Of a DNA stretch of 62,962 nucleotides, positions 8,247 to 18,100 are shown one piece after another. The stretch covers positions 1-62,962 of the forward strand of contig CALKHU010000196.1 in the NCBI GenBank assembly GCA_937991555.1, in the 5' to 3' direction. The first letter of the stretch is position 1. Every line of letters starts with the position of its first letter. This stretch comes from an uncultured Caulobacter sp. (GTDB taxonomy: Bacteria > Pseudomonadota > Alphaproteobacteria > Caulobacterales > Caulobacteraceae). Position numbers and translations under genes: made by a program. The notes beneath the pieces were generated by a model. That model was not told the origin of the DNA, did not search any database, and saw only the letters and a program-made list of their open reading frames with translations.

Positions 8247-8323
8247 TGGTGGCGGGGGGCGGGATCGAACCGCCGACCTGTGGGTTATGAATCCACCGCT
8301 CTAACCATCTGAGCTACCCAGCC
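8247..8323 (-). tRNA. tRNA with anticodon CAT (Met type)
   Basis: A 77-base cloverleaf on the minus strand with encoded CCA. The acceptor 5' strand is GGCTGGG, the D arm GCTC/GAGC, the anticodon loop TTCATAA (CAT), and the T arm GGCGG-TTCGATC-CCGCC. Two mismatches are visible: position 4/69 (U-C) in the acceptor stem and 31/39 (A-C) in the anticodon stem. The G1-C72 pair, closed acceptor and A37 fit an elongator Met tRNA better than an initiator. A CAT anticodon modified to read AUA (Ile2) cannot be excluded. Confidence 0.8.
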
Positions 8324-8437
8324 ATTTTCGGCGGTCACCCGAGCGAAGGCGGGCCTTATACGAGTCGCCGCGCCTGCTTTCAAGCATCAGATCGCCCTCT
8401 TGGGAAACCGGCCCTCACCGGCTAGGGTCGCGGCCGC

Positions 8438-9466
8438 ATGAGCGTGCTTCACCTTCTCGGATCGCGTGGCGACGGCGGCGCCGAAACCTATTTCGTCGAC
8501 CTCGTCAGCGCCCTGCACGCGGCCGGGATGGAGCAGACCTGCGCGTTGCGCGCGCACGCCGGTCGCGCCCGCGCCCTGTCCGGGGCCGGGGTGGTGACGC
8601 AGGACTTCGCGTTCGGCGGACCGCTGGACATCCTCAGCAGGCCGCGCATCGCCGCCTTCGCCCGCCGCACCGGCGCCAGGGCCATGGTCGCCTGGATGAA
8701 CCGGGCCGCGCGGCACACCCCGGCCGGACCCTGGAAGCGGATGGGGCGGCTGGGCGGCTACTACAGCCTGAAGTACTACCGCGGCTTCGACCATCTGGTC
8801 GGCAACACCCGCGACATCGCCGACTGGATCGTGGCCCAGGGCTGGCCGGCCGAACAGGTCAGCTACATCCCCAACTTCGCCGCCGCGGCGGAGGACGTGG
8901 CGCCCGTGAGCCGCGCGAGCCTCGATACGCCCGAGGGCGTGCCGCTGCTGCTCGGCATGGGGCGGCTGCACGACTCCAAGGCGCATGACGTCAGCCTCAA
9001 GGCGCTGGCGATGATCCCGGACGCCTTCCTGTGGATCGCCGGCGACGGCGCGCTGGAGGACAAGCTGAAGGCCATGGCCGCGGCCATCGGCGTCGCCGAC
9101 CGCGTGCGGTTCCTGGGCTGGCGCAGCGACGCGGGCGCGCTGTACCGCACGGCGGACGTCTGCGTTTTCCCCTCGCGGTTCGAGCCGCTGGGCAATGTGG
9201 TGATCCAGGCCTGGGCCCACGGCCTGCCAGTGGTCGCAGCCGACAGCCAGGGACCCGGCGCCCTGATCCGCCACGGCGAGGACGGCATCCTGGTCCCCAT
9301 CGACGAGGCCGAGCCGCTGGCCGACGGGGTCAAGGCGATCCTGGCCGACCCGATGATGAAGATCCGCTTCGTCCAGAACGGCCACGCCCGGGTGGAACAC
9401 GAGTTCAGCCGCGACGCCGTCGTCGGCGAGTGGCGCAGCCTGTTCAGCCGGCTCGGAGCGGTCTGA
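8438..9466 (+). CDS. Glycosyltransferase, GT4 type (GT-B fold)
   Basis: A 342-residue family-4-like glycosyltransferase that transfers a sugar from a nucleotide donor to an unknown acceptor, probably in envelope or exopolysaccharide synthesis. The N-terminal GDGGAETY is the donor-side glycine loop. The C-terminal domain has GMGRLHDSKAHD, IAGDGALEDKL and the donor-binding EPLGNVVIQAWAHGLPVVA. No membrane segment or signal peptide is seen. Its stop TGA shares one base with the ATG of the asparagine synthetase (TGATG), so the two are co-translated and probably act together. Confidence 0.9.
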   Translation: MSVLHLLGSRGDGGAETYFVDLVSALHAAGMEQTCALRAHAGRARALSGAGVVTQDFAFGGPLDILSRPRIAAFARRTGARAMVAWMNRAARHTPAGPWKRMGRLGGYYSLKYYRGFDHLVGNTRDIADWIVAQGWPAEQVSYIPNFAAAAEDVAPVSRASLDTPEGVPLLLGMGRLHDSKAHDVSLKALAMIPDAFLWIAGDGALEDKLKAMAAAIGVADRVRFLGWRSDAGALYRTADVCVFPSRFEPLGNVVIQAWAHGLPVVAADSQGPGALIRHGEDGILVPIDEAEPLADGVKAILADPMMKIRFVQNGHARVEHEFSRDAVVGEWRSLFSRLGAV

Positions 9467-11196
9467 TGTGCGGCATCGCCGGGATCCTCGGCGTCACCGA
9501 CCCGGAGGCCGCCGAGCGCGAGGTCCGCGCCATGATCGAACGGATCGCCCATCGCGGTCCGAACGGCATCCGCGTCGAGAGCGGCCCCGGCTGGTGCGTC
9601 GCCCACGCGCGGCTGTCGATCATCGACCTGGAAGGCGGCTGGCAGCCGCTGCACGCGGCCGGCTCGACGATCATCGGCAACGGCGAGATCTACAACTACG
9701 TCGAGCTGGCCGAGGAATTCCAGCTGAAGGACAGGCTACAGACGGGCTCCGACTTCGAGCCGCTGCTGCACATCTACGCCCGGGAGGGTGAGAAGGCCTT
9801 CGAGCGGCTGCGCGGCATGTACGCCTTCTGCCTGATCGGCGGCGATGGCCGGACCTGGCTGGTGCGCGACGGGTTCGGGATCAAGCCGCTCCATACGACG
9901 CACCTGGAGCAAGGCGTCGCCTTCGCCTCTGAATCCGGAGCCTTCGCCGACGCGCTGCCGGACCCCCCGTTCGAGGGGGTCGAACAGGTGCTGGCGCTCG
10001 GCTACGCCATCGACGATGTGTCCGGCCGGTGGATCGACCGTCAGTCGCCGGGGATCATCAATCAGCGGACCGTCCAGGGCGAGATCGCCGGGGTCGGGGT
10101 TCTGGACTGGGAGGCGACCGGACGCGAACCGCCCGCCGCGGACGAGAACCGCGCACTCGACCAGCTCGATGCGATCCTCGAAGACAGCGTGAAGGTCCAC
10201 CAGCGGTCCGACGTGCCCTATGGCCTGTTCCTGTCCGGCGGGATCGACAGCACGGCGATCGCGACCCTGATGAGCCGCCTCAACGAACGGCCGGTGACCG
10301 CCTTCACCTGCGGTTTTGACGTTGCGGAAGCGCGCGATGAGCGAGGCGCGGCGGAGCGGGTGGCCCGTGCGCTGAATCTCGACTGGCGCGAGACGACCTT
10401 CAGCGAGGAGGACTTCTGGCGGATCGCGCCGGAGGTGGCGCGATACCTCGACGATCCGACGACCGACTATGCCTGCCTGCCGACCTACAAGCTGGCCGAG
10501 GCGGCCAAGGGCACGCTGACCGTGGTGCTCAGCGGCGAGGGCGGTGACGAGCTGTTCGGCGGCTACGGCCGCTATCGCCGGGCGCTCAGGCCGTCCTGGC
10601 TCGGCGGACGGCCGGCCGAGCCGCAGATCGACGCGCCGTTCCTGAAGGACAAGGGCGCGGGCGCTCTCGCCCGCTGGCGGCAGGCGGCGGAAGCGCCCGA
10701 GGGTTACACCCCCCTTCAGCGCGCCCAATACGCCGACATCGTCACCTGGCTGCCGAACGACCTGTTGCTCAAGCTCGACCGGATGCTGATGGCGCATGGC
10801 CTGGAGGGGCGGACGCCGTTCCTGGATAAGGAGGTCGCGGCCTTCGCCTTCAACCTGCCCGACCGCATGAAGGTGCGCGGCAAGTTCGGCAAGTACATCC
10901 TGCGAAAGTGGCTGGAGCGGCACTGTCCGGCGGCTGAACCCTGGGCGAAGAAGAAGGGCTTCACCGTCCCGGTGGCCGCCTGGATCGCGCCCCGCGCCGG
11001 CGACCTGGGGCCCCGCATCGCGGCGACGAAGGCCGTGGCCGAGATCTGCGATGTCGACGGCGTGCGCGCCGTATTCACCGACCCGTCCCAGGCCCACAAC
11101 CGCTGGCCGCTGATGTTCTTCGCCCTGTGGTCGCTGATCCACATCGAGGGCGCGGAACCGGACGCCGCTCTCAGGACCTTGCTTGGCGAGGCCTGA
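9466..11196 (+). CDS. asnB: Asparagine synthetase (glutamine-hydrolysing) family amidotransferase
   Basis: A 576-residue class II amidotransferase. The N-terminal nucleophile is Cys2 (MCGIAG), followed by the glutaminase signatures AHRGPNG and NGEIYN. The synthetase domain has the PP-loop SGGIDS at residues 257-262 and SGEGGDELFGGY near 355. Classical AsnB makes asparagine from aspartate, glutamine and ATP. Many paralogs next to glycosyltransferases instead amidate sugar acids or peptides. The one-base overlap with the GT4 gene suggests such an envelope role, but housekeeping asparagine synthesis is equally consistent with the domains. Confidence 0.88.
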   Translation: MCGIAGILGVTDPEAAEREVRAMIERIAHRGPNGIRVESGPGWCVAHARLSIIDLEGGWQPLHAAGSTIIGNGEIYNYVELAEEFQLKDRLQTGSDFEPLLHIYAREGEKAFERLRGMYAFCLIGGDGRTWLVRDGFGIKPLHTTHLEQGVAFASESGAFADALPDPPFEGVEQVLALGYAIDDVSGRWIDRQSPGIINQRTVQGEIAGVGVLDWEATGREPPAADENRALDQLDAILEDSVKVHQRSDVPYGLFLSGGIDSTAIATLMSRLNERPVTAFTCGFDVAEARDERGAAERVARALNLDWRETTFSEEDFWRIAPEVARYLDDPTTDYACLPTYKLAEAAKGTLTVVLSGEGGDELFGGYGRYRRALRPSWLGGRPAEPQIDAPFLKDKGAGALARWRQAAEAPEGYTPLQRAQYADIVTWLPNDLLLKLDRMLMAHGLEGRTPFLDKEVAAFAFNLPDRMKVRGKFGKYILRKWLERHCPAAEPWAKKKGFTVPVAAWIAPRAGDLGPRIAATKAVAEICDVDGVRAVFTDPSQAHNRWPLMFFALWSLIHIEGAEPDAALRTLLGEA

Positions 11197-11232
11197 GCTC
11201 CATCTAGCTCAGGGTCTTCGAAGGAATTGCCC

Positions 11233-12447
11233 ATGCGTCCCCTGCCCCTGATCGCCGCCGCCTTCGCCCTCGCCGCCTGCGGAGGCCAGGCCTCCACCGC
11301 CGCGCCGGCCCAGGCCGGTCAACCCCTGGAAACCCGCGCCGCCAACGCGCCCGACCAGACGCCCGCCTTCCCCGGCCAGACCCGCGCGCCGCTGGCGGCG
11401 TCCAATGTGGCGTTCGATGTCGTCACCGTCGCCGAGGGACTGGAGAAGCCCTGGGGCCTGGCCTTCCTGCCCTCGGGCGAGATGCTGGTCACCGAGAAGG
11501 CCGGTCGCCTGCGCATCGTCGGAAAGGGCGGCGGCCTGTCGGCGCCGGTGACCGGGCTGCCGGAGGTCTATGCGGCGAAGCAGGGCGGCCTGCTCGACGT
11601 CGTGGTCGGCCCCGACGGGCTCATCTACTGGAGCTACGCCGAGAAGCGCGCCGACGGCGACGGCACGGCCGTGGCGCGCGGGCGGCTGGTTCCGGGCGCG
11701 GCGCCGCGCATGGAGGCCGTGCAGGTGATCTGGCGGATGACGCCGTCGCTGGACAGCGGCATGCACTACGGCAGCCGGCTGGCCTTCTCGCCCGACGGCT
11801 TCCTGTACATCACCACCGGCGAGCGCTCGATCCTGCCGGGCCGGGCCCAGGCGCAGGACCTGAAGTCCGCGTTCGGCAAGGTGATCCGCATCTATCCCGA
11901 CGGCGCGATCCCCAAGGACAACCCGTTCGCCGCGGTCAGCGAGGCCAACAAGGGCGTCTGGTCGTCCGGCCACCGCAACATCCAGTCGGCGGCGATCCAT
12001 CCGGCGACCGGCGCGCTCTGGACCGTCGAGCACGGCCCGGCGGGCGGCGACGAGCTGAACATCCCGCAGGCCGGCAAGGACTACGGCTGGCCGACCATCA
12101 CCTACGGCGAGGAATACAACGGCCAGCCGGTCGGCGAGGGGCTGACCGCGAAGGCGGGCCTGGAGCAGCCGGTCTACTACTGGGATCCGGTGATCGGGCC
12201 GTCGGGCATGGCCTTCTACACGGGCGACCTGTTCCCGGCCTGGAAGGGCAGCGTCTTCATCGGCAGCCTGAGGGACCGGAAGCTCGTCCGCCTGTCGCTC
12301 GACGGCGACAGGGTCACCGGCGAGGAGTGGCTGCTGCAGGACCTCGGCGAACGCATCCGCGACGTGCGGGTCGGGCCGGACGGCGCGGTCTATCTAGTGA
12401 CCGACAACGCCAAGGGGCGGGTGCTGAAGCTGGTTCCGAAGGGGTAG
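11233..12447 (+). CDS. PQQ-dependent aldose sugar dehydrogenase-like lipoprotein
   Basis: A 404-residue exported six-bladed beta-propeller of the soluble glucose/aldose dehydrogenase (YliI/Asd) family. A signal with lipobox LAAC (Cys16) suggests membrane anchoring on the periplasmic side. Family motifs include EGLEKPWGLAFLPSGEMLVTE, HYGSRLAFSPDGFLYITTGER, and GHRNIQSAAIHPATGALWTVEHGP followed by GGDELN. Members oxidise aldoses with PQQ and pass electrons to the respiratory chain. ATG at 11233 was chosen because AAGGA lies 7 bases before it. Substrate is unknown. It converges with the flavoprotein at 12568. Confidence 0.88.
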   Translation: MRPLPLIAAAFALAACGGQASTAAPAQAGQPLETRAANAPDQTPAFPGQTRAPLAASNVAFDVVTVAEGLEKPWGLAFLPSGEMLVTEKAGRLRIVGKGGGLSAPVTGLPEVYAAKQGGLLDVVVGPDGLIYWSYAEKRADGDGTAVARGRLVPGAAPRMEAVQVIWRMTPSLDSGMHYGSRLAFSPDGFLYITTGERSILPGRAQAQDLKSAFGKVIRIYPDGAIPKDNPFAAVSEANKGVWSSGHRNIQSAAIHPATGALWTVEHGPAGGDELNIPQAGKDYGWPTITYGEEYNGQPVGEGLTAKAGLEQPVYYWDPVIGPSGMAFYTGDLFPAWKGSVFIGSLRDRKLVRLSLDGDRVTGEEWLLQDLGERIRDVRVGPDGAVYLVTDNAKGRVLKLVPKG

Positions 12448-12456
12448 CTGGCGTCG

Positions 12457-12562
12457 TGCGTGCTTCGACACGCGCCGTTGGCGCTGCTCAGCATGACCAG
12501 GTTTGAAGGCTATCCTCGCCAGTCATTCTGAGCAGCCGCGCAGCGGCGTGTCGAAGAACGCA
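12457..12562. repeat. Family-A bimeric palindromic repeat, site 2
   Basis: A forward unit (12457-12497, stem GCGCC-GTT-GGCGC) and an inverse unit (12522-12562, stem CCGCG/CGCAGCGG type) face each other across 24 bases. They lie between convergent genes, where a bidirectional terminator or boundary role is possible. Confidence 0.85.
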
Positions 12563-12567
12563 ACGCG

Positions 12568-13680
12568 TTAAAGCGCCAGCCTTCGCGCCGCCTCCTCCCC
12601 CACGGCCAGCGAACTGGTCAGGCCCGGGCTCTCGATGCCGAAGAGGGCGACCAGCCCCTCGATCCCGTGCGCGTCGGGGCCGTCGATGCGGAAGTCGGGC
12701 TGGGGCTCGTCAGGGCCGTGCAGCTTGGGGCGGATGCCGGCGTAGTCGGGCGACAGCAGGGTCTCGTCCAGGGCCGGCCAGAACCTGCGGATGTAGGCGG
12801 CGAAGTCCGCGCGTCTGGCCGGATCGACAGAATAGTCCTCGGTCTCGACGAAGGTCAGGTCCGGCCCGAACACCGCCTGGCCGCCGAGGTCCTTGCGGTA
12901 GTGGGTGCCGAGCGCGCCGTGGATCGGCGGCGGATAGACCAGGCGGTCGAACGGGGCCTTCGCCTGCAGGCGGAAGTAGACGCCCTTGCCGAAGTGGCCG
13001 CGCGGAATCCCGCCGGCCGGGAAGCCCTCGATCGACGCCGCGGCCGCCTGGGCCGACAGACCCGGCGCGGTGACCAGCAGGCGGCAGGTCAGGTCGGTCG
13101 GCGCCTCGCCGCCGGCCCGAACGCGGAAGCCGCCGCCCGGCAGCGGGGTCGCGCCCTCGAAGGGGGTGGCGGTGACCACGGCGCCGCCGGCGGCCTCGAT
13201 TTCGCCGACCAGGGCCAGCATGTAGCCGTGGCTGTCGAAGACGCCGCTCTCCGGCGACAGCAGGGCGCCGTGGCAGGCGAGGCCCGGCTCCAGCGCCATG
13301 GCCTGTTCGGCGGAGAGCCGTTCCATGCCCTCGACGTCGTTGGTCCGCGCCTGTTCGAGGATCGCGTCCAGGCGCCCGACCTCATCCGGAGAGGTGGCGA
13401 CGACCAGCTTGCCGCACTTGCGGTAGTCGACGTGATGCCGGTCGAGGAAGGCGTAGAGGGCGCGGCGGCCCTGGACGCAGAGCCGGGCCTTCAGCGACCC
13501 GGTCGGATAGTAGAGACCGGCGTGGATGACCTCGGAATTGCGCGAGGAGACGCCCTGGCCGATGGCGAGCTCCTTTTCCAGCACGGCGACGACGAGGCCG
13601 CGCCGCGACAGGGCGTAGCCGGTCGCCAGGCCCACGGCACCGGCCCCGACCACAACGGCGTCGAAATCGAATTCGCTCAT
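12568..13680 (-). CDS. FAD-dependent oxidoreductase, L-2-hydroxyglutarate dehydrogenase-like
   Basis: A 370-residue DAO-type flavoprotein. The N-terminal dinucleotide-binding motif is VVGAGAVGLATGYALSRRG, followed by the SSRNSEVIHAGLYYPTGSLKA block typical of the L-2-hydroxyglutarate dehydrogenase/LhgO group, and GIRPKLHGP plus LFGIESPGLTSSLAVGE near the C-terminus. LhgO-type enzymes oxidise L-2-hydroxyglutarate to 2-oxoglutarate and reduce quinone. The start is the ATG at 13680. It is divergent from the TPR gene, with about 70 bases between. Substrate assignment is by family resemblance. Confidence 0.88.
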   Translation of the reverse strand: MSEFDFDAVVVGAGAVGLATGYALSRRGLVVAVLEKELAIGQGVSSRNSEVIHAGLYYPTGSLKARLCVQGRRALYAFLDRHHVDYRKCGKLVVATSPDEVGRLDAILEQARTNDVEGMERLSAEQAMALEPGLACHGALLSPESGVFDSHGYMLALVGEIEAAGGAVVTATPFEGATPLPGGGFRVRAGGEAPTDLTCRLLVTAPGLSAQAAAASIEGFPAGGIPRGHFGKGVYFRLQAKAPFDRLVYPPPIHGALGTHYRKDLGGQAVFGPDLTFVETEDYSVDPARRADFAAYIRRFWPALDETLLSPDYAGIRPKLHGPDEPQPDFRIDGPDAHGIEGLVALFGIESPGLTSSLAVGEEAARRLAL

Positions 13681-13751
13681 GTCCCAGCCGTAGACCAGCG
13701 CGCGCCGTCAGGCCAAGCTGAATGCGACCGCCGACGACGAGCACCCGCGCC

Positions 13752-15020
13752 ATGGCCTTCGACATCGCCCTTCCGACCCGTCCGACCGGGGCCAGCGAAA
13801 CCGCGCTGGGCCTCTACGAGGCGGTGCTGGCCGACCACCTGCGCTACATCGGCGACCCGGTGCGGCGGTTGAGGAAGGCGGTGGAGGACAGTCCGGGTTT
13901 CACCATGGGCCATGTCTTCCTCGGCTATCTGCATGCGGCAGGCACCGATGCGGCGACGATCCCGGCGGCGCGCGGCTACCACGCCGCCGCGGCCGCCCTG
14001 CCCGCCAACGACCGCGAGGCCGGCCACGTCAAGGCGCTGGGCGCGATGGTCGAGGGCCGCTACCGCGCGGCGGCCGCGACGCTGGCGACGGTGACGGAGG
14101 CCTATCCGCGCGACGTGCTGGCGCTGCAGATCGGGCAGCTGCTGGACTTCCTCACCGGAGACCGGACCACGCTGCGCGACCGGATCGCCCGCGCTCGCCC
14201 GCACTGGTCGGCCGACATGCCCGGCTATCACGCGGTGCTGGGGCTGCACGCTTTCGGGCTGGAGGAGACCGGCGACTACGCCGGCGCCGAAGCAGCGGGT
14301 CGTGAGGCCGTGGCGCTGGAGCCCCGCAACAGCTGGGCGCAGCACGCGGTGGCGCATGTGCTGGAGATGCAGGACCGCCGCGAGGAGGGCGTCGCCTGGA
14401 TGCGCGAGGATGTCGACCGCTGGACGGCCGACAGCTACTTCGCGGTCCACAACTGGTGGCACTTGGCGCTGTTCCACTGGGGGCTGGGCGACACCGCCGC
14501 CGTGCTCGACCTGTTCGACGGTCCGGTCTGGGGCGACCGGTCGGAGCTCGCGTACAACATGGTCGACGCCAGCGCCCTGCTCTGGCGGCTGGGCCTGGAC
14601 GGCGTCGACGTCGGCGACCGCTGGACGCCGCTGGCCGACCAGTGGGCAAGGGCGCTGGCGGAAAGCACCTACGCCTTCAACGACGCCCACGCGGCGATGG
14701 CCTTCGCCGCGACCGGGCGGCGGGACGACCTCGCCGCCCTGCTGGCGGCGCAGGACCGGGCCATGGCCGCGCCGGGCGACAACGCCGAGATGGTGCGGCT
14801 GGTCGGGCGGCCGCTGGTCGAGGGCCTGGCCGCATACGGCGAGGGCGACTGGCGGGGGGCGATCGCGGCGCTCGGGCGGACGCAGGGCCTCGACCACCGC
14901 TTCGGCGGCAGCCACGCGCAGCGCGACATCATCGACCTGACCCTGATCGCAGCGGCCGAGAAGGCGGGGGATGCTTCAGCGGCGGCGCGGTTCAGGGCTG
15001 AGCGCGCGGCGAAGCGGTAG
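13752..15020 (+). CDS. TTC38-like tetratricopeptide repeat protein
   Basis: A 422-residue all-helical repeat protein with no signal peptide. It resembles the TTC38 family: repeats around GHVKALGAMVEGRYRAAAATL, LGLHAFGLEETGDYAGAEAAG and WAQHAVAHVLEMQDRREEGVAWM, then HNWWHLALFHWGLGD. Such proteins occur widely in bacteria and animals without an established activity. ATG at 13752 (MAFDIALP) was chosen over an upstream frame extension. A double-hairpin repeat follows it. Confidence 0.85.
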   Translation: MAFDIALPTRPTGASETALGLYEAVLADHLRYIGDPVRRLRKAVEDSPGFTMGHVFLGYLHAAGTDAATIPAARGYHAAAAALPANDREAGHVKALGAMVEGRYRAAAATLATVTEAYPRDVLALQIGQLLDFLTGDRTTLRDRIARARPHWSADMPGYHAVLGLHAFGLEETGDYAGAEAAGREAVALEPRNSWAQHAVAHVLEMQDRREEGVAWMREDVDRWTADSYFAVHNWWHLALFHWGLGDTAAVLDLFDGPVWGDRSELAYNMVDASALLWRLGLDGVDVGDRWTPLADQWARALAESTYAFNDAHAAMAFAATGRRDDLAALLAAQDRAMAAPGDNAEMVRLVGRPLVEGLAAYGEGDWRGAIAALGRTQGLDHRFGGSHAQRDIIDLTLIAAAEKAGDASAAARFRAERAAKR

Positions 15021-15028
15021 CCGCGGAT

Positions 15029-15188
15029 CCTCTCCCATCGGGAGAGGGACCATCCGGAGGATGGTGGAGCGGGCTGCAGTCAGGAGCCGTAGCAGGCGTG
15101 GCGCGGTCCTGGTGCAGGGCCTTCGATCACCCTGCACCTGACCCTCTCCACCATGCTCCGCATGGTTCCCCTCCCCCGGTGGGGGAGG
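15029..15188. repeat. Family-B double-hairpin repeat, two inverted copies
   Basis: Copy 1 (15029-15069) and an inverted copy 2 (15142-15188) each contain two hairpins: CCTCTCCCATCGGGAGAGG / CCTCCCCCACCGGGGGAGG, then ACCATCCGGAGGATGGT / ACCATGCGGAGCATGGT. The second stem shows a matched C-to-G and G-to-C swap that keeps pairing. It lies between convergent genes. Confidence 0.8.
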
Positions 15189-15192
15189 ACAG

Positions 15193-18100
15193 CTAATGCC
15201 ACTCCGCCCAGAGGGCGGCCTCATCGGCTTTCGCCGTCTTCACCGAGGCTTCCTTGATGTGGCCGAAGCCGCGGATCGCCTGCGGGACCGAGGCGATGCG
15301 GGCGGCGAGCGGCAGCTTTTCGGCGGTGAGGCCGGCGAGGATGCGGTCGAGCTGGGCCTCGTAGGACGTGATCAGCCCGCGCTCCATCCTGCGCTCGGCG
15401 GTCATGCCGAAGATGTCCAGCGGACCGCCGCGCAGACCCTTCATCCGGGCCAGGACCGGGAAGACGGCCGAGATCATCCAGCCGCCCATAGCGACCTTCT
15501 TCGGCTTGCCGTCCGGGCCCTTGGGCGCCAGCAGCGGCGGGGAGAGCCAGACCTTCGCCTTGCCGCCCCTGAACGTGCCCGCCAGTTCCCGGGCGAAGCG
15601 GCCGTCGCTGTAGAGGCGGGCGACCTCGTACTCGTCCTTGTACGCCATCAGCTTGTAGAGGTTCACGGCCACGGCGCGGGTCAGCGCCTCGCCGCCCCCG
15701 GCGAGCGCGGCCTCCGCCGCCCGGACCTTCCCGACCCGTTCCGCGTAGCGGCGGGCGTAGGCGGCGTCCTGGTAGTCGGCGAGCTCGGCCGTGCGGTGCG
15801 CGATCAGCTGGTCGAGCGGCATCGTCTCCGGCGTGGCGACGTCGTCCTCAGGCTTGCCCTTGAAGGCTTCATCGACGGCGGCCCTGCGGCCCACTTCGAA
15901 GGCCTGGAGGTTCGACTCGTAGTCGACGCCGTTCAGCTTGATGGCGCGGTACAGGGCGCGGCTGGAGACCGGGATGACGCCCTTCTGCCAGGCGAAGCCC
16001 AGCATGATCATGTTGGCGTAGATGCCGTCGCCCAGCTTGTGCTCGGCGAGCGCCTGCGACGGGCAGGACTCGTACGACTTCGTGGCGGCGGTGACCCGGC
16101 GGGCCATCTGGGCCGTGTCGAAGCGGACATCCCGGTTGGTGACGAAGTCGGCGGTCGGCGAGAAGTCGGCGTTGCCGAAGGCGCGGGTGACCTGCTTGCT
16201 CAGCAGGGCCAGGCCGTCCGGGCTGGTCGCGACCAGCAGGTCGCAGGCGATCAGCACGTCGGTCGAGGCGGCCGGCACGCGGCCGCCGACGACGGTGTCC
16301 TCGGTCTCGCCGATCTTCACATGGCTGAACACCGAACCGCCCTTCTGGGCGAGGCCGGTCATGTCGACGACGCTGGCCGAGCGGCCGTCGACGTGGGCCG
16401 CCATGGCCAGGATCGAGGCGACGGTCGTGACGCCGGTGCCGCCGATACCGGTGAAGACGATGCGCCGGACGCCCTCGAGCGGCTCGAACTCCGGCAGGGG
16501 CGTCGAGTCGGCGGTCAGGGCGGCGATCTTTTCGCGGGTGGCGTTCTCCGCCCCCTCCAGGGTGATGAAGGACGGACAGAAGCCGTCGACGCAGCTGTAG
16601 TCCTGGTTGCAGGTCGACTGGTTGATCTTGCGCTTGCGGCCGAACTCGGTGTTGAGCGGCTCGACCGACACGCAGTTCGACTTCTTGCTGCAGTCGCCGC
16701 AGCCCTCGCAGACCAGAGGGTTGATAAAGACGCGGCTCGGGGCCTTGGCCATCGTGCCGCGCTTGCGGCGGCGGCGCTTCTCGGTGGCGCAGGTCTGGTC
16801 GTAGAGCAGGACCGTGACGCCCTCGGTCTCGCGCAGCTGGCGCTGGACCTTCATCAGGTCCGAGCGGGGATGGATCTCCACGCCGGGGGCGAGGCCGGTG
16901 ACGCCCTCGTAGCGGGCGACGTCGTCGACGACGATGACCGTCTTCCTCACGCCCTCGGCCGCCAGCTGCCGGGTGATCTGGGCCGGGGTGAAGCCGCTCT
17001 CGGCCTGCTGGCCGCCGGTCATGGCGACGGCGTCGTTGAACAGCAGCTTGTAGGTGATGTTGGCTTTCGCGGCGATCGCCGCCCGGATGGCGAGCGAGCC
17101 GGAGTGGTTGTAGGTGCCGTCGCCGAGGTTCTGGAAGACGTGCTTCTCGCTCGTGAACGGCGCCGCGCCGACCCAGGTCAGACCCTCGCCGCCCATGTGG
17201 GTGTTCAGGTCCGTCGACGGGTCGTTGAAGCTGGCCATGTAGTGGCAGCCGATGCCGGCCAGCGCCCGCGAGCCTTCCGGCACCCGGGTCGAGGTGTTGT
17301 GCGGGCAGCCCGAGCAGAAGAAGGGCTTGCGCTGCTGGTCGGCGGCGAGGCTGACGGCGGCGACGCCCGAGGCCGACACCCGGTCGATGTAGCCTTGGGC
17401 GCGTTCCTTGTGCGGGCCGGCCGGCAGGCGATCGTAGAGGTCCAGCGCGATGGCGGCTACCGAAAGGGAGCCCGTCTCCTCCATCAGCGGCTGGCCGTTC
17501 TCGTCGCGCTTGCCGATGATCCTCGGCCGGGCGTGCGCCGGCAGGTCATAGAGGGCGGCCCGGGCCTGGGGCTCGATGAGCGCCCGCTTGTGCTCGATGA
17601 CCATCAGGGTCTCGAGGCCGGCGGCGAAGGCGCGCAGGCCCTGCGGCTCCAGCGGCCAGGGCATGCCGACCTTGTAGATGGTCACGCCGAGATCGGCGGC
17701 TTCCTGCGGGCTGATGCCCATCGCCTGGAAGGCCTCGAGCACGTCCTTGTAGGCCTGGCCCTGGCAGACGATGCCGAGCCGGGGCCGCGGCGAGGCGAGC
17801 ACCACGCGGTCGATCGCGTTGGCGCGGGCGAAGGCGAGCGCGGCCGGGATCTTGTGGTTGCGGAGCCGCAGTTCCTTGTCCAGCGGCTGGTCCTTGGTCC
17901 GGATGTGCAGCCCGCCCGGCGGCATCGGGAAGTTGTCGGGCGTCACGATGCGGTGGCGGTCGAGCGAGACGTCGATGGTGACGCCGCTGTCCATGGTGTC
18001 GGCCAGGGCGATGAGGCCGACCCACAGGCCGCTGAAGCGCGACATGGACAGGCCGAGCAGGCCGTAGTCGAGCACCTCCTGAACGTCGGCCGGCGACAGG

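Larger units (their letters stand above)
7993..8437. other. Non-coding stretch with repeat unit and tRNA
   Basis: 445 bases between two plus-strand genes. It holds one family-A palindromic unit (8066-8107), a decayed inverse unit near 8131-8172, and a minus-strand tRNA (8247-8323). An open frame crossing the tRNA is not a gene. Confidence 0.7.

Noticed and set aside
8041..8304. 87-codon frame ending near the tRNA
   Set aside because: Its end is a readthrough of the tRNA complement (GGGRDRTADLWVMN) and its start lies in a repeat.
14455..14475. Sigma54-like TGGCAC-TTGGCGC
   Set aside because: Lies inside the TPR gene, and the GC spacing does not fit -24/-12.
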